DNA of 36,533 nucleotides from JAFARZ01 sp036490795. Lineage in GTDB: Bacteria > Actinomycetota > Actinomycetes > Streptosporangiales > Streptosporangiaceae. Made by a program: the position numbers and the translations under genes. Under the pieces are notes generated by a model. It saw nothing but the letters and a program-made list of their open reading frames with translations, was not told the DNA's origin and did no database searches. The stretch spans positions 1-36,533 of the forward strand of contig DASXDG010000358.1 of NCBI GenBank assembly GCA_036490795.1. The letters are read 5' to 3'. Below, one piece after another: positions 1 through 7,917 of this stretch. Every line of letters starts with the position of its first letter. Within the stretch, counting starts at the first letter, position 1.

Positions 1-20
1 TTGTCGAGGGGTGAAGCCGC

Positions 21-269
21 GTGGATGCACGCCTGCCGCTGACCGCTGCCCAGCTTGGCGTATGGTATGCGCGAGAGCTGGATAGCAGAGCCCAGACTAA
101 TGGCGTGGGCACGTGCGTTGAAATAATTGGGCCGGTTGACGACGGGCTATTGCGGCGGGCAGTTCGTGTCGCGCTTTCGGAATGCGAAAGCATGCATGTG
201 CACTTCGAGGCGGACGAGAGCGGCGTATGGCAGGTGCCCGGACGGCTCGCCGATGCCGACTGTGCGTAA
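21..269 (+). pseudogene. N-terminal stump of an NRPS condensation domain
   Basis: The 82 codons begin with the C1 core motif of nonribosomal peptide synthetase condensation domains (residues 5-16, LPLTAAQLGVWY). A typical second stretch follows (EIIGPVDDGLLRRAV, about residues 34-48). The frame then stops, where an intact C domain would need about 350 more residues including HHxxxDG. No continuation is visible in the other frames downstream, so this is read as a truncated NRPS gene rather than a functional protein. The start is a GTG at 21 with a GGGG stretch about 10 nt upstream. It may be a relic of a larger synthetase now represented only by its 5' end. Confidence 0.7.
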
Positions 270-351
270 TTGAATCGTGACCGAGTCGCACCTGCCGCAG
301 CCATTTGCTGTGGCTGGCCACGTGGCCGCAGGGTCCCGGGTTCCCCCGCAG

Positions 352-400
352 GTCAATTGCGCGATTGACTTCGCTAGGGCGTGTCAATCGCGCAATTGAC
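352..400. promoter_or_regulatory. Pair of 18-bp operator-like palindromes
   Basis: GTCAATTGCGCGATTGAC (352-369) and GTCAATCGCGCAATTGAC (383-400) are exact reverse complements of one another. Each is itself a GTCAAT-N6-ATTGAC palindrome. Their centres lie 31 bp apart, about three helical turns. This is the geometry of a cooperative dimeric repressor site. A good Shine-Dalgarno (AAGGA) and an ATG at 427 lie just downstream. The pair can also be read as one 18-bp-stem hairpin with a 13-nt loop. No adjacent regulator gene was recognised. Confidence 0.5.
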
Positions 401-426
401 TTCATCAAGTATTAAGGAAGAAAGAG

Positions 427-629
427 ATGGTACGGGACGTGCTTCGCGGCGAGTGGGTGGAACTCCGCACCTTCCCTGCGCCGGGGTGATCCGGGGTCGC
501 GTCCCCGGCGGTGCTCCGGCGGCCGCCGTGCTCGCCGCCAAGGCCGCGGTCCTGGCGGGTATCGGTTACCCCTCGTCGGCGTGGTCCTCGACGGGGGCGC
601 CGAGCCACCTGGTTCTGGTTGCGGACTAG
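427..629 (+). pseudogene. Possible broken short gene, unknown function
   Basis: An ATG at 427, eight nt after AAGGA, opens a frame of only 20 codons that ends at 489. A different frame carries on with actinomycete-like codon use and about 45 residues (…GGAPAAAVLAAKAAVLAGI…) to a stop at 629. One indel near 485 would join the two. I do not recognise the product. The signal and operator-like palindromes upstream suggest a real gene start, but it could be noise in a 430-bp stretch (270-702) that otherwise holds no gene. Confidence 0.22.
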
Positions 630-676
630 TGCACTTCAGTATTTAAAGATGCGATGTGTGTTCGACTTGACTTGAC

Positions 677-690
677 CGAACGACTGTTCG
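677..690. promoter_or_regulatory. LexA/SOS box of the mutasome operon
   Basis: CGAACGACTGTTCG is a perfect CGAAC-N4-GTTCG palindrome, the LexA site of Gram-positive and actinobacterial SOS regulons. It ends 12 nt before the GTG start of imuA', so bound LexA would cover the promoter or transcription start. Known mycobacterial imuA'-imuB and dnaE2 genes are LexA-controlled, which supports the reading. Confidence 0.85.
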
Positions 691-702
691 ACACTAGATG
701 GT

Positions 703-1449
703 GTGGAAGTAGCGCTCGCGGAGGTCAGGCGGATGTCGGCCGCCCGGCTGCCGGGGGCGGCGGCAGGCGGGGAAGGAGTCGCGGCCGGGCCGGGTTCCGG
801 TGAAACCGGGATGTTCCCGGTGGTGCCGGCGTTGCGGGAACTGCTTCCGCGGGGTGGGCTGGCGCGCGGGTCGGTGGTGACGGTGCCGGACTCCGGGCTG
901 CTGAGCCTGGCGGTTGTCGCGGCCGCGTCGGCGGACGGGGCGTGGTGCGCGATCGCGGGAATGCCGGAGGCCGGCCTGGTGGCGGGGGCCGGCCTGGGGA
1001 TGGACCTGGACCGGACGCTGCTGGTCCCGGGGATGGGGACGAACTGGGCGCAAGTGGTGGCCTCGTTGCTCGACGGGTGCGAGCTGGTTCTGGTGCGGCC
1101 GCCAGCTCGAGCGTCTGCGCAGGTCAGACAGCGCCTTGAGGCGACGTTGCGGCGGGCACGGGGCGTGCTTGTGGTAGCGGGCGACTGGCCGGGCGCGCAG
1201 GTGCGGCTGCGAGTGACGGCGCAGGGGTGGACCGGGCTCGGCGACGGATTCGGACGGTTGCGGGCGTGCTGCGCCGAAGTGGTCGCGGACGGGCGTGGTG
1301 AGGCCGCTCTCGCCAGGCGGCGCTGGCTGTGGCTGCCGGCCGAGGACGGGACCGTCACGGTCGCCGATCCGGCGGACATTCCGCTCGGCCTGCCCGGCGA
1401 AGAGCCTGGCAGCGGCTACGGCGGGCTCCGGGTGGTGAGCGGGGGATGA
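703..1449 (+). CDS. imuA': ImuA'-like mutasome accessory protein
   Basis: This 248-aa protein is distantly RecA/SulA-like (…LPRGGLARGSVVTV, residues about 46-60, followed by hydrophobic core strands). It has no intact Walker A GKT, as is usual for ImuA' proteins. In mycobacteria ImuA' bridges ImuB and DnaE2 in SOS-induced translesion synthesis. GTG 703 is the only usable start: the nearby ATG at 698 and GTG at 701 both hit a stop within a few codons. The SOS box ends 12 nt upstream and the stop overlaps the imuB ATG (ATGA). The gene is called largely from its position before imuB-dnaE2, because the sequence family is poorly conserved. Confidence 0.8.
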   Translation: MEVALAEVRRMSAARLPGAAAGGEGVAAGPGSGETGMFPVVPALRELLPRGGLARGSVVTVPDSGLLSLAVVAAASADGAWCAIAGMPEAGLVAGAGLGMDLDRTLLVPGMGTNWAQVVASLLDGCELVLVRPPARASAQVRQRLEATLRRARGVLVVAGDWPGAQVRLRVTAQGWTGLGDGFGRLRACCAEVVADGRGEAALARRRWLWLPAEDGTVTVADPADIPLGLPGEEPGSGYGGLRVVSGG

Positions 1450-2963
1450 GCGGGCCTCGCGCCGGGGTGACGGCAGAGCCGAAGCGAGTGATGGTGCTGC
1501 GCTGCCCGGAGTTGTGCTCGGACAACGGTGCGGGTGACCGCGAGACCGCGCGGACGTTCGAGTGTGTGGTCCAGGCGGTGACGGAGTTCTGCCCGGCGGT
1601 GGAGTCGGTCGAGCCGGGTGTTTGCGCTTTCGCGGCGCGCGGGCCGGCCAGGTATTTCGGCGGCGAGGAGGTCGTCGCCAGGAAGATCGTCGCGGCGATC
1701 GCCGAACTCGGGGTCGCGTGCCGGATCGGCGTGGCCGACGGGCCATTCGCGGCCGGGCTCGCGGCGCGCGCCACCGCCGGCGGTAGGGTCCGCGCCGCCG
1801 GCGACGCGACCGGCGCGCCCGATGCGGCGATCGATGCGGCGGACCAGGCGATCCGCGTGATACCGCCGGGCGAGACGGCGGTGTTCCTCGGTCAGCAGCC
1901 GGTGAACGTGCTCGCCGATCCCGAACTGGCCGGCCTGCTGATCCGGCTGGGAATCCGCACGCTCGCGGACCTCGCGGCGCTGCCGGTGAAGGACGTGACC
2001 AACAGGTTCGGCGCCGCCGGAACCGCCGCGCACCGGCTGGCCAGCGGGCACGACCAGCGGCCGGTCGCGGCGAAGCCGCCGGCCGAGGACCTGTCCGTTG
2101 CGCAGGAGTTCGATCCGCCTGAGGCCAGCGCCGAGCCGCTGGTGTTCGCGGCCAAAGCGATGGCCGAACAGTTGCACGCGGGTCTGGCCGCCAAGGGGCT
2201 GAGCTGCGTGCGCGTGCAGGTGTACGCACGGTGGGAAGACGGCAGGGAGCAGAGCAGGCTGTGGCGGCATGACGGGTTGCTGACCGCCGTGCAAGTCGCC
2301 GACAGGGTGCGCTGGCAACTCGACGGCTGGCGCACCGAACCGGCGACGCGCACCGAACCGGCGACGCGCACCGAACCGGCAACGCAGGCCGAGACCGGCG
2401 GGATCGTACTGCTCCGGCTGGTGCCTGACCAGGTGGTCCGTGCGACCGGGCAGCAGCTGGCGCTGTGGGGCGAGGCCGTGGTCACCGACCGGGTGGCGCG
2501 GGCCGCGATGCGGGTCCAGGCACTGCTCGGGCACGACGCGGTCTTGCGGCCGTCGCGCAGCGGCGGGAGGAACGTTGCCGAGCAGGTAACACAGCGTCCG
2601 TTCTGGGAGAAACAGGAGCCGAGGTTTCCGGAAGGCCAGCCCTGGCCAGGACAGATACCCGGTGCGGCCCCCGCCTGTGTTTTTGCTGAGCCACGCGAGG
2701 CGCTGGTGACCGATGATGGCGGGCAGATCGTGACGGTCAGCGGCCGGTGCGTGGTCTCGGGGATACCGGCGGCGCTGACCATCGGCGACGATGCGCCGCG
2801 CGAGGTCACCGGCTGGGCCGGCCCATGGCCGCTGAACGAGCGCTGGTGGGATCCGGGCACGGCCAGCCGGCGCGCGCGCTTCCAGCTGATCACCGGGGAT
2901 GGCCGGGCGTGGCTGGCCGCGGTGCGCGACGGCCGGTGGCAGATCGAGGCGGGGTACTGGTGA
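1446..2963 (+). CDS. imuB: ImuB, catalytically dead Y-family polymerase homologue
   Basis: The product is 505 aa and has the Y-family (DinB/UmuC) fold. ImuB proteins lack the metal-binding carboxylates of true polymerases and act as hubs binding the beta clamp, ImuA' and DnaE2. Here the N-terminal strand reads VMVLRCPELCSDN without a DxD. A clamp-binding motif QLALWG lies at residues 337-342, matching the family's Q-L-x-L-W-G type motif. The C-terminal tail (…WQIEAGYW) is typical of ImuB. Residues about 296-313 are three copies of an 18-bp in-frame repeat (2331-2384, RTEPAT), probably a variable linker. The start is the ATG overlapping the imuA' stop. Longer in-frame extension upstream is only overlap with imuA'. 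Confidence 0.9.
   Translation: MSGPRAGVTAEPKRVMVLRCPELCSDNGAGDRETARTFECVVQAVTEFCPAVESVEPGVCAFAARGPARYFGGEEVVARKIVAAIAELGVACRIGVADGPFAAGLAARATAGGRVRAAGDATGAPDAAIDAADQAIRVIPPGETAVFLGQQPVNVLADPELAGLLIRLGIRTLADLAALPVKDVTNRFGAAGTAAHRLASGHDQRPVAAKPPAEDLSVAQEFDPPEASAEPLVFAAKAMAEQLHAGLAAKGLSCVRVQVYARWEDGREQSRLWRHDGLLTAVQVADRVRWQLDGWRTEPATRTEPATRTEPATQAETGGIVLLRLVPDQVVRATGQQLALWGEAVVTDRVARAAMRVQALLGHDAVLRPSRSGGRNVAEQVTQRPFWEKQEPRFPEGQPWPGQIPGAAPACVFAEPREALVTDDGGQIVTVSGRCVVSGIPAALTIGDDAPREVTGWAGPWPLNERWWDPGTASRRARFQLITGDGRAWLAAVRDGRWQIEAGYW
2331..2384 (+). repeat. 18-bp in-frame tandem repeat (3 units) in imuB
   Basis: Three head-to-tail units of CGCACCGAACCGGCGACG encode (RTEPAT)3. The third differs by one base. 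The repeat sits just before the clamp-binding segment, in what is probably a disordered linker. Confidence 0.95.
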
Positions 2964-5900
2964 CCCGGGACGGTACGCCGGAGGGCCGCGGTGCCGTCTG
3001 GACTGAGGAGCGACGCGGGAGCGACGAGGGAAGACGGCACCTCACGGCGGCCCGGAGGCCCGGAGCTGAAGGGGCGCCCGCGCCCCGGAGGCGACAAGAA
3101 GTATGGGCCGAGCTGCACTGTCATTCCTCGTACAGCTTCCTCGATGGCGCCTCCAGTCCGGCCGAACTAGCGCAGGAGGCCGGCCGGCTCGGCCTCAGCG
3201 CGCTGGCGATCACCGACCACGATGGCATGTACGGCGTGCCGCAGTTCGCGCAGGCCGCGGCTAAGGTCGGCCTGAAGACCGTTTTCGGCGCCGAACTCAG
3301 CCTTGACCTGCCCAGACGCAAGCAGAAGGATCCCGATCCAGGCGGCCGTCACCTCCTCGTCCTGGCCCGTGACGCGGAAGGCTACCGTCGCTTGTGCGCC
3401 GCGATCAGCGAGGCGCAACTGGCCGGCGGCGAGAAGAACAGGCCCGTCTACGCCATGGACGACCTGGCACAGCGGCACGACGGGCACTGGGTAATCCTGA
3501 CCGGCTGCCGCAAGGGTCATGTGCCCGCCGCTCTCGCGGGCAACGGCCCAGGCAACGCCCGCGAGGAACTCAGAAAACTCACGGACATGTTCGGCCAGCG
3601 GAACGTCATGGTGGAGCTGAACTGCCACAATCTGCCCGGCGACGACGAACGCAATGACGCGCTGGCGGCTCTCGCCGCGGCGAGCAGAGTACCCGTGATC
3701 GCGACCGGGAACGTGCACTTCGCGGCGCCGCCGCGGGCGCAGCTCGGCCAGACGCTGGCGGCGATCAGGGCCAGGCGCAGCCTTGCCGAGGTGGACGGCT
3801 GGCTGGCCGCGGCGGGTACGTCGTACCTGCGTTCAGGGGATGAGATGTCGCTGCTGCTCAAGCGGTACCCGGGCGTGTTCGAGCGGACGATGGAGCTGGC
3901 CGGGGACTGCGCGTTCGGCTTCGACGTGATCGCGCCGAAGCTGCCGGACTACCCGGTACCCGGCACGCATACCGAGGCGACCTGGCTGCGGCACCTGGCC
4001 GCCAAGGGTGCGGCAGCGAAGTACAAGGACAACGAGAAAGCGCACGCGCAGATCGCGAAGGAACTCGACGTCATCGAGCGGCTGCACTTCCCCGGCTACT
4101 TCCTGATCGTGCACGACATCGTGCGGTTCTGCGAGAGGAACCGCATCCTGTGCCAGGGGCGCGGTTCGGCGGCGACCTCGGCGGTCTGCTACGCGATCGG
4201 CATCACCAGCGTGGACCCGGTCGAGCACGGGCTGCTGTTCGAGCGCTTCTTGTCCGACGGCAGGGACGGCCCGCCAGACATCGATCTGGACATCGAGCAC
4301 CGGCGCCGCGAGGAAGCCATCCAGTACGTCTACGGACGATACGGCCGGCGCAACGCGGCGCAGGTGGCGAACGTCATCTCGTACCGGCCCCGGATGGCGC
4401 TGCGCGACGCGGGCCGCGCGTTCGGCTACAGCCAGCAGGATTGCGATGGGTGGGTCCATCAGATTTCCCCGGGCGGCGCCCAGCCTGGCGAGTCACTGCC
4501 GGGGGAGTCACTGCCGGGGGAGTCACTGCCGGAACAGGTGCCGCCGCAGGTGATGCAGATGGCGCGGCAGATGCAGCGGCTGCCTCGCCACCTGGGCATC
4601 CATTCGGGCGGCATGGTGATCTGCGACCGTCCGGTGGGGGAGGTGTGCCCGGTCGAGTGGGCGCGGATGCCTAACCGCAGCGTGCTCCAGTGGGACAAGG
4701 ACGACTGCGCGTACGCCGGGCTGGTCAAGTTCGACCTGCTCGGGCTCGGCATGCTGTCCGCGCTGCGCGACTGCTTCGACCTCGTCGAGGAACACCACGG
4801 CGACCGTTATGACCTGCACAGCCTCCCGCAGAACGACGAGGCCGTGTACGACATGGTGTGTGCGGCGGACACGGTCGGTGTGTTCCAGGTCGAGTCGCGC
4901 GCGCAGATGGCGACCCTGCCCCGGCTCAAGCCGCGGACGTTCTACGACCTGGTCATCGAAGTCGCGCTGATCCGCCCGGGGCCGATCCAGGGTGGCTCGG
5001 TGCATCCCTTCATCCGCCGGCACGAAAAGCTCGAGCCGGTGGTGATGCCGCACCCGCTGATGAAGAACGCGCTGGACAAGACCCTCGGCGTGCCGCTGTT
5101 CCAGGAACAGATGATGCAGCTCGCCATCGACTGTGCGGGGTTCTCGCCGACCGAGGCCGACCAGCTGCGCCAGGCGATGTCTTCCAAGAGATCATCAGAA
5201 CGAATACTCGAGCTTCGTCACCGCCTGCTCGAAGGCATGGGAGCTAACGGCATCCCCGTGGACGTGGCAGAGGACATCTACCAGAAGATCCTCGCCTTCT
5301 CCAGCTACGGTTTCCCCGAATCGCACGCGATCAGCTTCGCGTACCTGGTGTACGCGAGCGCGTACCTGAAGCGGTACTACCCGGCGGCGTTCACCTGCGC
5401 GCTGCTGCGTAACCAGCCGATGGGTTTCTACGCGCCGCACAGCCTGATCAGCGACGCCCGGCGGCACGGGGTGACGGTGCTCGGCGTGGACGTGAATGCC
5501 AGCGACGCGCTGGCCACCCTGGACGGCAGTGCCAGCCAGGGAGGGGGTGAACCTTCGATCCGCCTGGGCATCTCCTCGGTGCGGAACCTTGGCCCGGACG
5601 CGGCTTCGCGAGTTGCGGCCGGCCGGCCGTACCGGGACCTCACGGACTTCGCGGCGCGTACTCAATTGAAGGCCGCCGCCCTCGAGGCGCTGGCGACGGC
5701 GGGTGCGTTCGGCTGCTTCGGGCTGTCGCGGCGGGCCGCGCTGTGGGCCGCGGGGGCGGCGGCGAATGTACGTGACGATCAGCTACCCGGGACCACGGCG
5801 GGGCTGACCGCGCCCTCGCTGCCGGACATGACGCCGGTCGAGGAGACTCTCGCCGACCTGTGGGCGACCGGGACCTACGGCACCCATCCGGTCGCGCACA

Positions 5901-7087
5901 TTCGCTCCGCACTTCGTGACCGCGGTGTGCTTTCGGCGTCCGAAGTGCGTGCGGCCGCGGACGGCTCGGCTGGTGCGGTGGCCGGGCTGGTCACCCACCG
6001 GCAGCGCCCGCCGACCGCGGGGGGCGTCGTGTTCATGACGCTGGAAGACGAGACCGGCATGGTCAACGTGGTGTGCCCGCCGCAGGTATGGGAGCTGCAC
6101 AAGCGGATGGCCACGGTCGCGCCCGCACTGATCATCGGGGGCCGGATCGAGCGCAGCGGCGCGGGCGCTGACGGTTCCGGCGGTGCGGTCAACCTGATCG
6201 CGTCCGCGCTGCGTCCGCTCAAGGTGGCCGCGACCGTGCCCAGCCGCGACTTCCGGTTACGTGCTGCCGTGCGCGACGGCCTGGCCAGCCGAGTCGTAAG
6301 CCGTCCAGTGCAGCACCTTCGGGTACTCGAACGCCCAGTACTTCGTGCCGTTGACTGTCACCAGCCGGACCCGCTCAATCCCGCCGCCCGGCAGCGCCAC
6401 GACGATTCGAGCCACGCTCAGCGGCTCCATCCCGGTCACAGTGTGATTCGCGTTCGGCCCCGCGGAGCCGGTTGTCCCGGCGATGTGGCCGGCTGCTGTC
6501 ATGCTCGCCCAACAGCTACTCGTGCCATCGGACGTCACCTGGCAGGTGCCCCATGGCCCCGCGTAAAGGGTTACCGACCAGCGCGTGCCGTCGACCGTGC
6601 CAGAGCCGATGAGGACCGTCGCGGGTGGCGGTCCATGCTGACCTGGCTTGAGCCAGTCGGCGAAGCTGTACTCGCCGCCACCGTCGAACGGAACGGCGCT
6701 GGAGATCTCGCCCCGCGACGAGTACGCGGTCACCACCCGGACGGCATGGTCAGGGACGACGAACGCGATCCAGCGGATGCCGTGCACCGTGACCGGCCGC
6801 AGCTTCAGCAGGTCGCCATTGGTCAGCGCCACCGTGGCGTAGCTGACGTCGGACTCGACCGGAGCCCACAGCATATGGACGGGCCCGGCGCTGGCCGCGC
6901 CGAAGCTGGCCGGCATGCCGTCCGTGTCCGGCGGGGCGCAGTTCACTTGCCCAGCCGTGCCGCCGAACGCCGGGCCGCTCATGTGGATGCACACGTCAAG
7001 CTGCCCGTTCTGCCGGGTCGGCTGGCCGGCCGTCAGCCGCCAGCTCGCCCCGTTGACGGTGCCTTGGGCGATCTCGCCAGCCGGTGA
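2960..7087 (+). CDS. dnaE2: DnaE2 error-prone DNA polymerase III alpha, with readthrough tail
   Basis: This C-family polymerase of the SOS mutasome starts at a GTG overlapping the imuB stop (GTGA). It has a PHP domain with metal motifs HCHSSYS (from residue 53) and ITDHDGMYG. Palm motif PDIDLDIEH follows, with aspartates about 440 and 442, then VKFDLLGLG, the fingers, and a C-terminal OB-fold region. The homologous protein ends with SRDFR at 6256 (1,099 aa, the usual DnaE2 length). Where a stop is expected, the frame reads TTA, whose complement is the TAA stop of the convergent gene. It stays open for 276 more codons antisense to that gene. The tail has no protein-like features and is probably a lost stop or a sequence error. 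A 15-bp tandem repeat (4484-4528, PGESL) lies in an internal loop. Confidence 0.9.
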   Translation: MTRDGTPEGRGAVWTEERRGSDEGRRHLTAARRPGAEGAPAPRRRQEVWAELHCHSSYSFLDGASSPAELAQEAGRLGLSALAITDHDGMYGVPQFAQAAAKVGLKTVFGAELSLDLPRRKQKDPDPGGRHLLVLARDAEGYRRLCAAISEAQLAGGEKNRPVYAMDDLAQRHDGHWVILTGCRKGHVPAALAGNGPGNAREELRKLTDMFGQRNVMVELNCHNLPGDDERNDALAALAAASRVPVIATGNVHFAAPPRAQLGQTLAAIRARRSLAEVDGWLAAAGTSYLRSGDEMSLLLKRYPGVFERTMELAGDCAFGFDVIAPKLPDYPVPGTHTEATWLRHLAAKGAAAKYKDNEKAHAQIAKELDVIERLHFPGYFLIVHDIVRFCERNRILCQGRGSAATSAVCYAIGITSVDPVEHGLLFERFLSDGRDGPPDIDLDIEHRRREEAIQYVYGRYGRRNAAQVANVISYRPRMALRDAGRAFGYSQQDCDGWVHQISPGGAQPGESLPGESLPGESLPEQVPPQVMQMARQMQRLPRHLGIHSGGMVICDRPVGEVCPVEWARMPNRSVLQWDKDDCAYAGLVKFDLLGLGMLSALRDCFDLVEEHHGDRYDLHSLPQNDEAVYDMVCAADTVGVFQVESRAQMATLPRLKPRTFYDLVIEVALIRPGPIQGGSVHPFIRRHEKLEPVVMPHPLMKNALDKTLGVPLFQEQMMQLAIDCAGFSPTEADQLRQAMSSKRSSERILELRHRLLEGMGANGIPVDVAEDIYQKILAFSSYGFPESHAISFAYLVYASAYLKRYYPAAFTCALLRNQPMGFYAPHSLISDARRHGVTVLGVDVNASDALATLDGSASQGGGEPSIRLGISSVRNLGPDAASRVAAGRPYRDLTDFAARTQLKAAALEALATAGAFGCFGLSRRAALWAAGAAANVRDDQLPGTTAGLTAPSLPDMTPVEETLADLWATGTYGTHPVAHIRSALRDRGVLSASEVRAAADGSAGAVAGLVTHRQRPPTAGGVVFMTLEDETGMVNVVCPPQVWELHKRMATVAPALIIGGRIERSGAGADGSGGAVNLIASALRPLKVAATVPSRDFRLRAAVRDGLASRVVSRPVQHLRVLERPVLRAVDCHQPDPLNPAARQRHDDSSHAQRLHPGHSVIRVRPRGAGCPGDVAGCCHARPTATRAIGRHLAGAPWPRVKGYRPARAVDRARADEDRRGWRSMLTWLEPVGEAVLAATVERNGAGDLAPRRVRGHHPDGMVRDDERDPADAVHRDRPQLQQVAIGQRHRGVADVGLDRSPQHMDGPGAGRAEAGRHAVRVRRGAVHLPSRAAERRAAHVDAHVKLPVLPGRLAGRQPPARPVDGALGDLASR
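4484..4528 (+). repeat. 15-bp in-frame tandem repeat (3 units) in dnaE2
   Basis: The unit is CCGGGGGAGTCACTG, with a slightly diverged first copy, and encodes PGESL three times in a surface-loop region between the palm motifs. Canonical DnaE2 proteins do not need such a run. Confidence 0.9.
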
Positions 7088-7345
7088 GCCCGGGCCGGGC
7101 GGCTGGACGGTCACCGTGTACCTGGCGGGGTTGGTCGCCGGAGAGGGCGAGGCCAGCGGGTGCACGGCCAGCGGTACGCAGATCGCGGCGGCCGCAACGA
7201 CCGCGAGGCCGGCCGCGGCCGCGGCGCGGCGGCGCCAGCGGACCCGCTTGCCCTGGCGGATGGTCGCCTCGATCGGCGCCGCCGCGGGATCGATCGCCGA
7301 GAATACGTCGGATAGCTGCTCGCGCAGGTTGTTGTCCAGGCTCAC
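6257..7345 (-). CDS. Membrane-anchored anti-sigma-like protein
   Basis: The 362-aa protein has a short cytoplasmic N-terminus (about residues 1-40, with a basic KRVRWRRR stretch). One transmembrane helix follows at about 41-65 (AAAAAGLAVVAAAAICVPLA), then a large extracytoplasmic domain rich in Gly, Thr and beta-strand patterns. The GTG start overlaps the stop of the ECF sigma gene (GTGA), with GGAG upstream. This sigma/membrane-protein coupling is the usual layout for an ECF sigma factor and its membrane regulator. I do not recognise a zinc-binding HxxxCxxC ZAS motif, so anti-sigma function is inferred from position. The coding frame of dnaE2 runs antisense over most of it. Confidence 0.75.
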   Translation of the reverse strand: MSLDNNLREQLSDVFSAIDPAAAPIEATIRQGKRVRWRRRAAAAAGLAVVAAAAICVPLAVHPLASPSPATNPARYTVTVQPPGPGSPAGEIAQGTVNGASWRLTAGQPTRQNGQLDVCIHMSGPAFGGTAGQVNCAPPDTDGMPASFGAASAGPVHMLWAPVESDVSYATVALTNGDLLKLRPVTVHGIRWIAFVVPDHAVRVVTAYSSRGEISSAVPFDGGGEYSFADWLKPGQHGPPPATVLIGSGTVDGTRWSVTLYAGPWGTCQVTSDGTSSCWASMTAAGHIAGTTGSAGPNANHTVTGMEPLSVARIVVALPGGGIERVRLVTVNGTKYWAFEYPKVLHWTAYDSAGQAVAHGST

Positions 7346-7845
7346 CGGAGGTCTCCTTCCACGAGTTCCGGGCTCTTGCGGAGGATGGCCAGGGCGCGGG
7401 AGGTCTGGCTCTTGACGGTGCCGACCGAGCAGTTCAGCGCGGTTGCCGCCTGGGCCTCGGTCAGGTCCAGCCAGTAGCGCAGCACGATCACCGCCCGCTG
7501 CTTCGGCGCCAGCGCTCGCAACGCCGTGACCAGCGCCGCGCGGCTGTCGATGCCCGGCGAGGTGTCCGCCGTGATGGCGTCGGGCAGCACGTCAGTGAAC
7601 AGCTCGTGCACCCGCCGCTTGCGGAACCGGTTCCGGAACTCGTTGACCACGATCTGGCGCACGTAGGCGTCGGGGCTGCCGGCCCTGACCACCTTCGGCC
7701 AGGCCGCATAGGCCTTGGCGAACGCGGCCTGGGCGACCTCTTCGGCGTGTCCCCGGTCTCCGGTAAGCCCGTAGGCGAGCCGGACCATGACTGGCCAGCG
7801 GCCCAGCATGAACTCCCGGAACTCCTCGTCCAGCTCCGCTTTCAT
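7342..7845 (-). CDS. ECF sigma factor, SigE family
   Basis: This 167-aa ECF-type RNA polymerase sigma factor has region 2 (FREFMLGRWPVMVRLAYGLTGDRGHAEE…, about residues 9-75) with the core-binding and -10-recognising helices. Region 4 (about 105-160) includes LPKQR-like LAPKQRAVIVLRYW and a helix-turn-helix, EAQAATALNCSVGTVKSQ. The SigE family of actinomycetes has this size and spacing. The ATG at 7845 follows GAGAGGTGAGG. It is the first gene of a two-gene operon with the membrane protein downstream. No own-promoter motif was identified. Confidence 0.92.
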   Translation of the reverse strand: MKAELDEEFREFMLGRWPVMVRLAYGLTGDRGHAEEVAQAAFAKAYAAWPKVVRAGSPDAYVRQIVVNEFRNRFRKRRVHELFTDVLPDAITADTSPGIDSRAALVTALRALAPKQRAVIVLRYWLDLTEAQAATALNCSVGTVKSQTSRALAILRKSPELVEGDLR

Positions 7846-7917
7846 CCCTCACCTCTCGCACTGGTCAAGACCACAGGAGAGGGATAAATGGTTGCGTCGT
7901 GGCTTAGCCGGGCGCCG

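Noticed and set aside
694..2382. 562-codon minus-strand frame across imuA'-imuB
   Set aside because: It is an Arg/Pro-rich shadow of the high-GC coding strand, with no family motifs.
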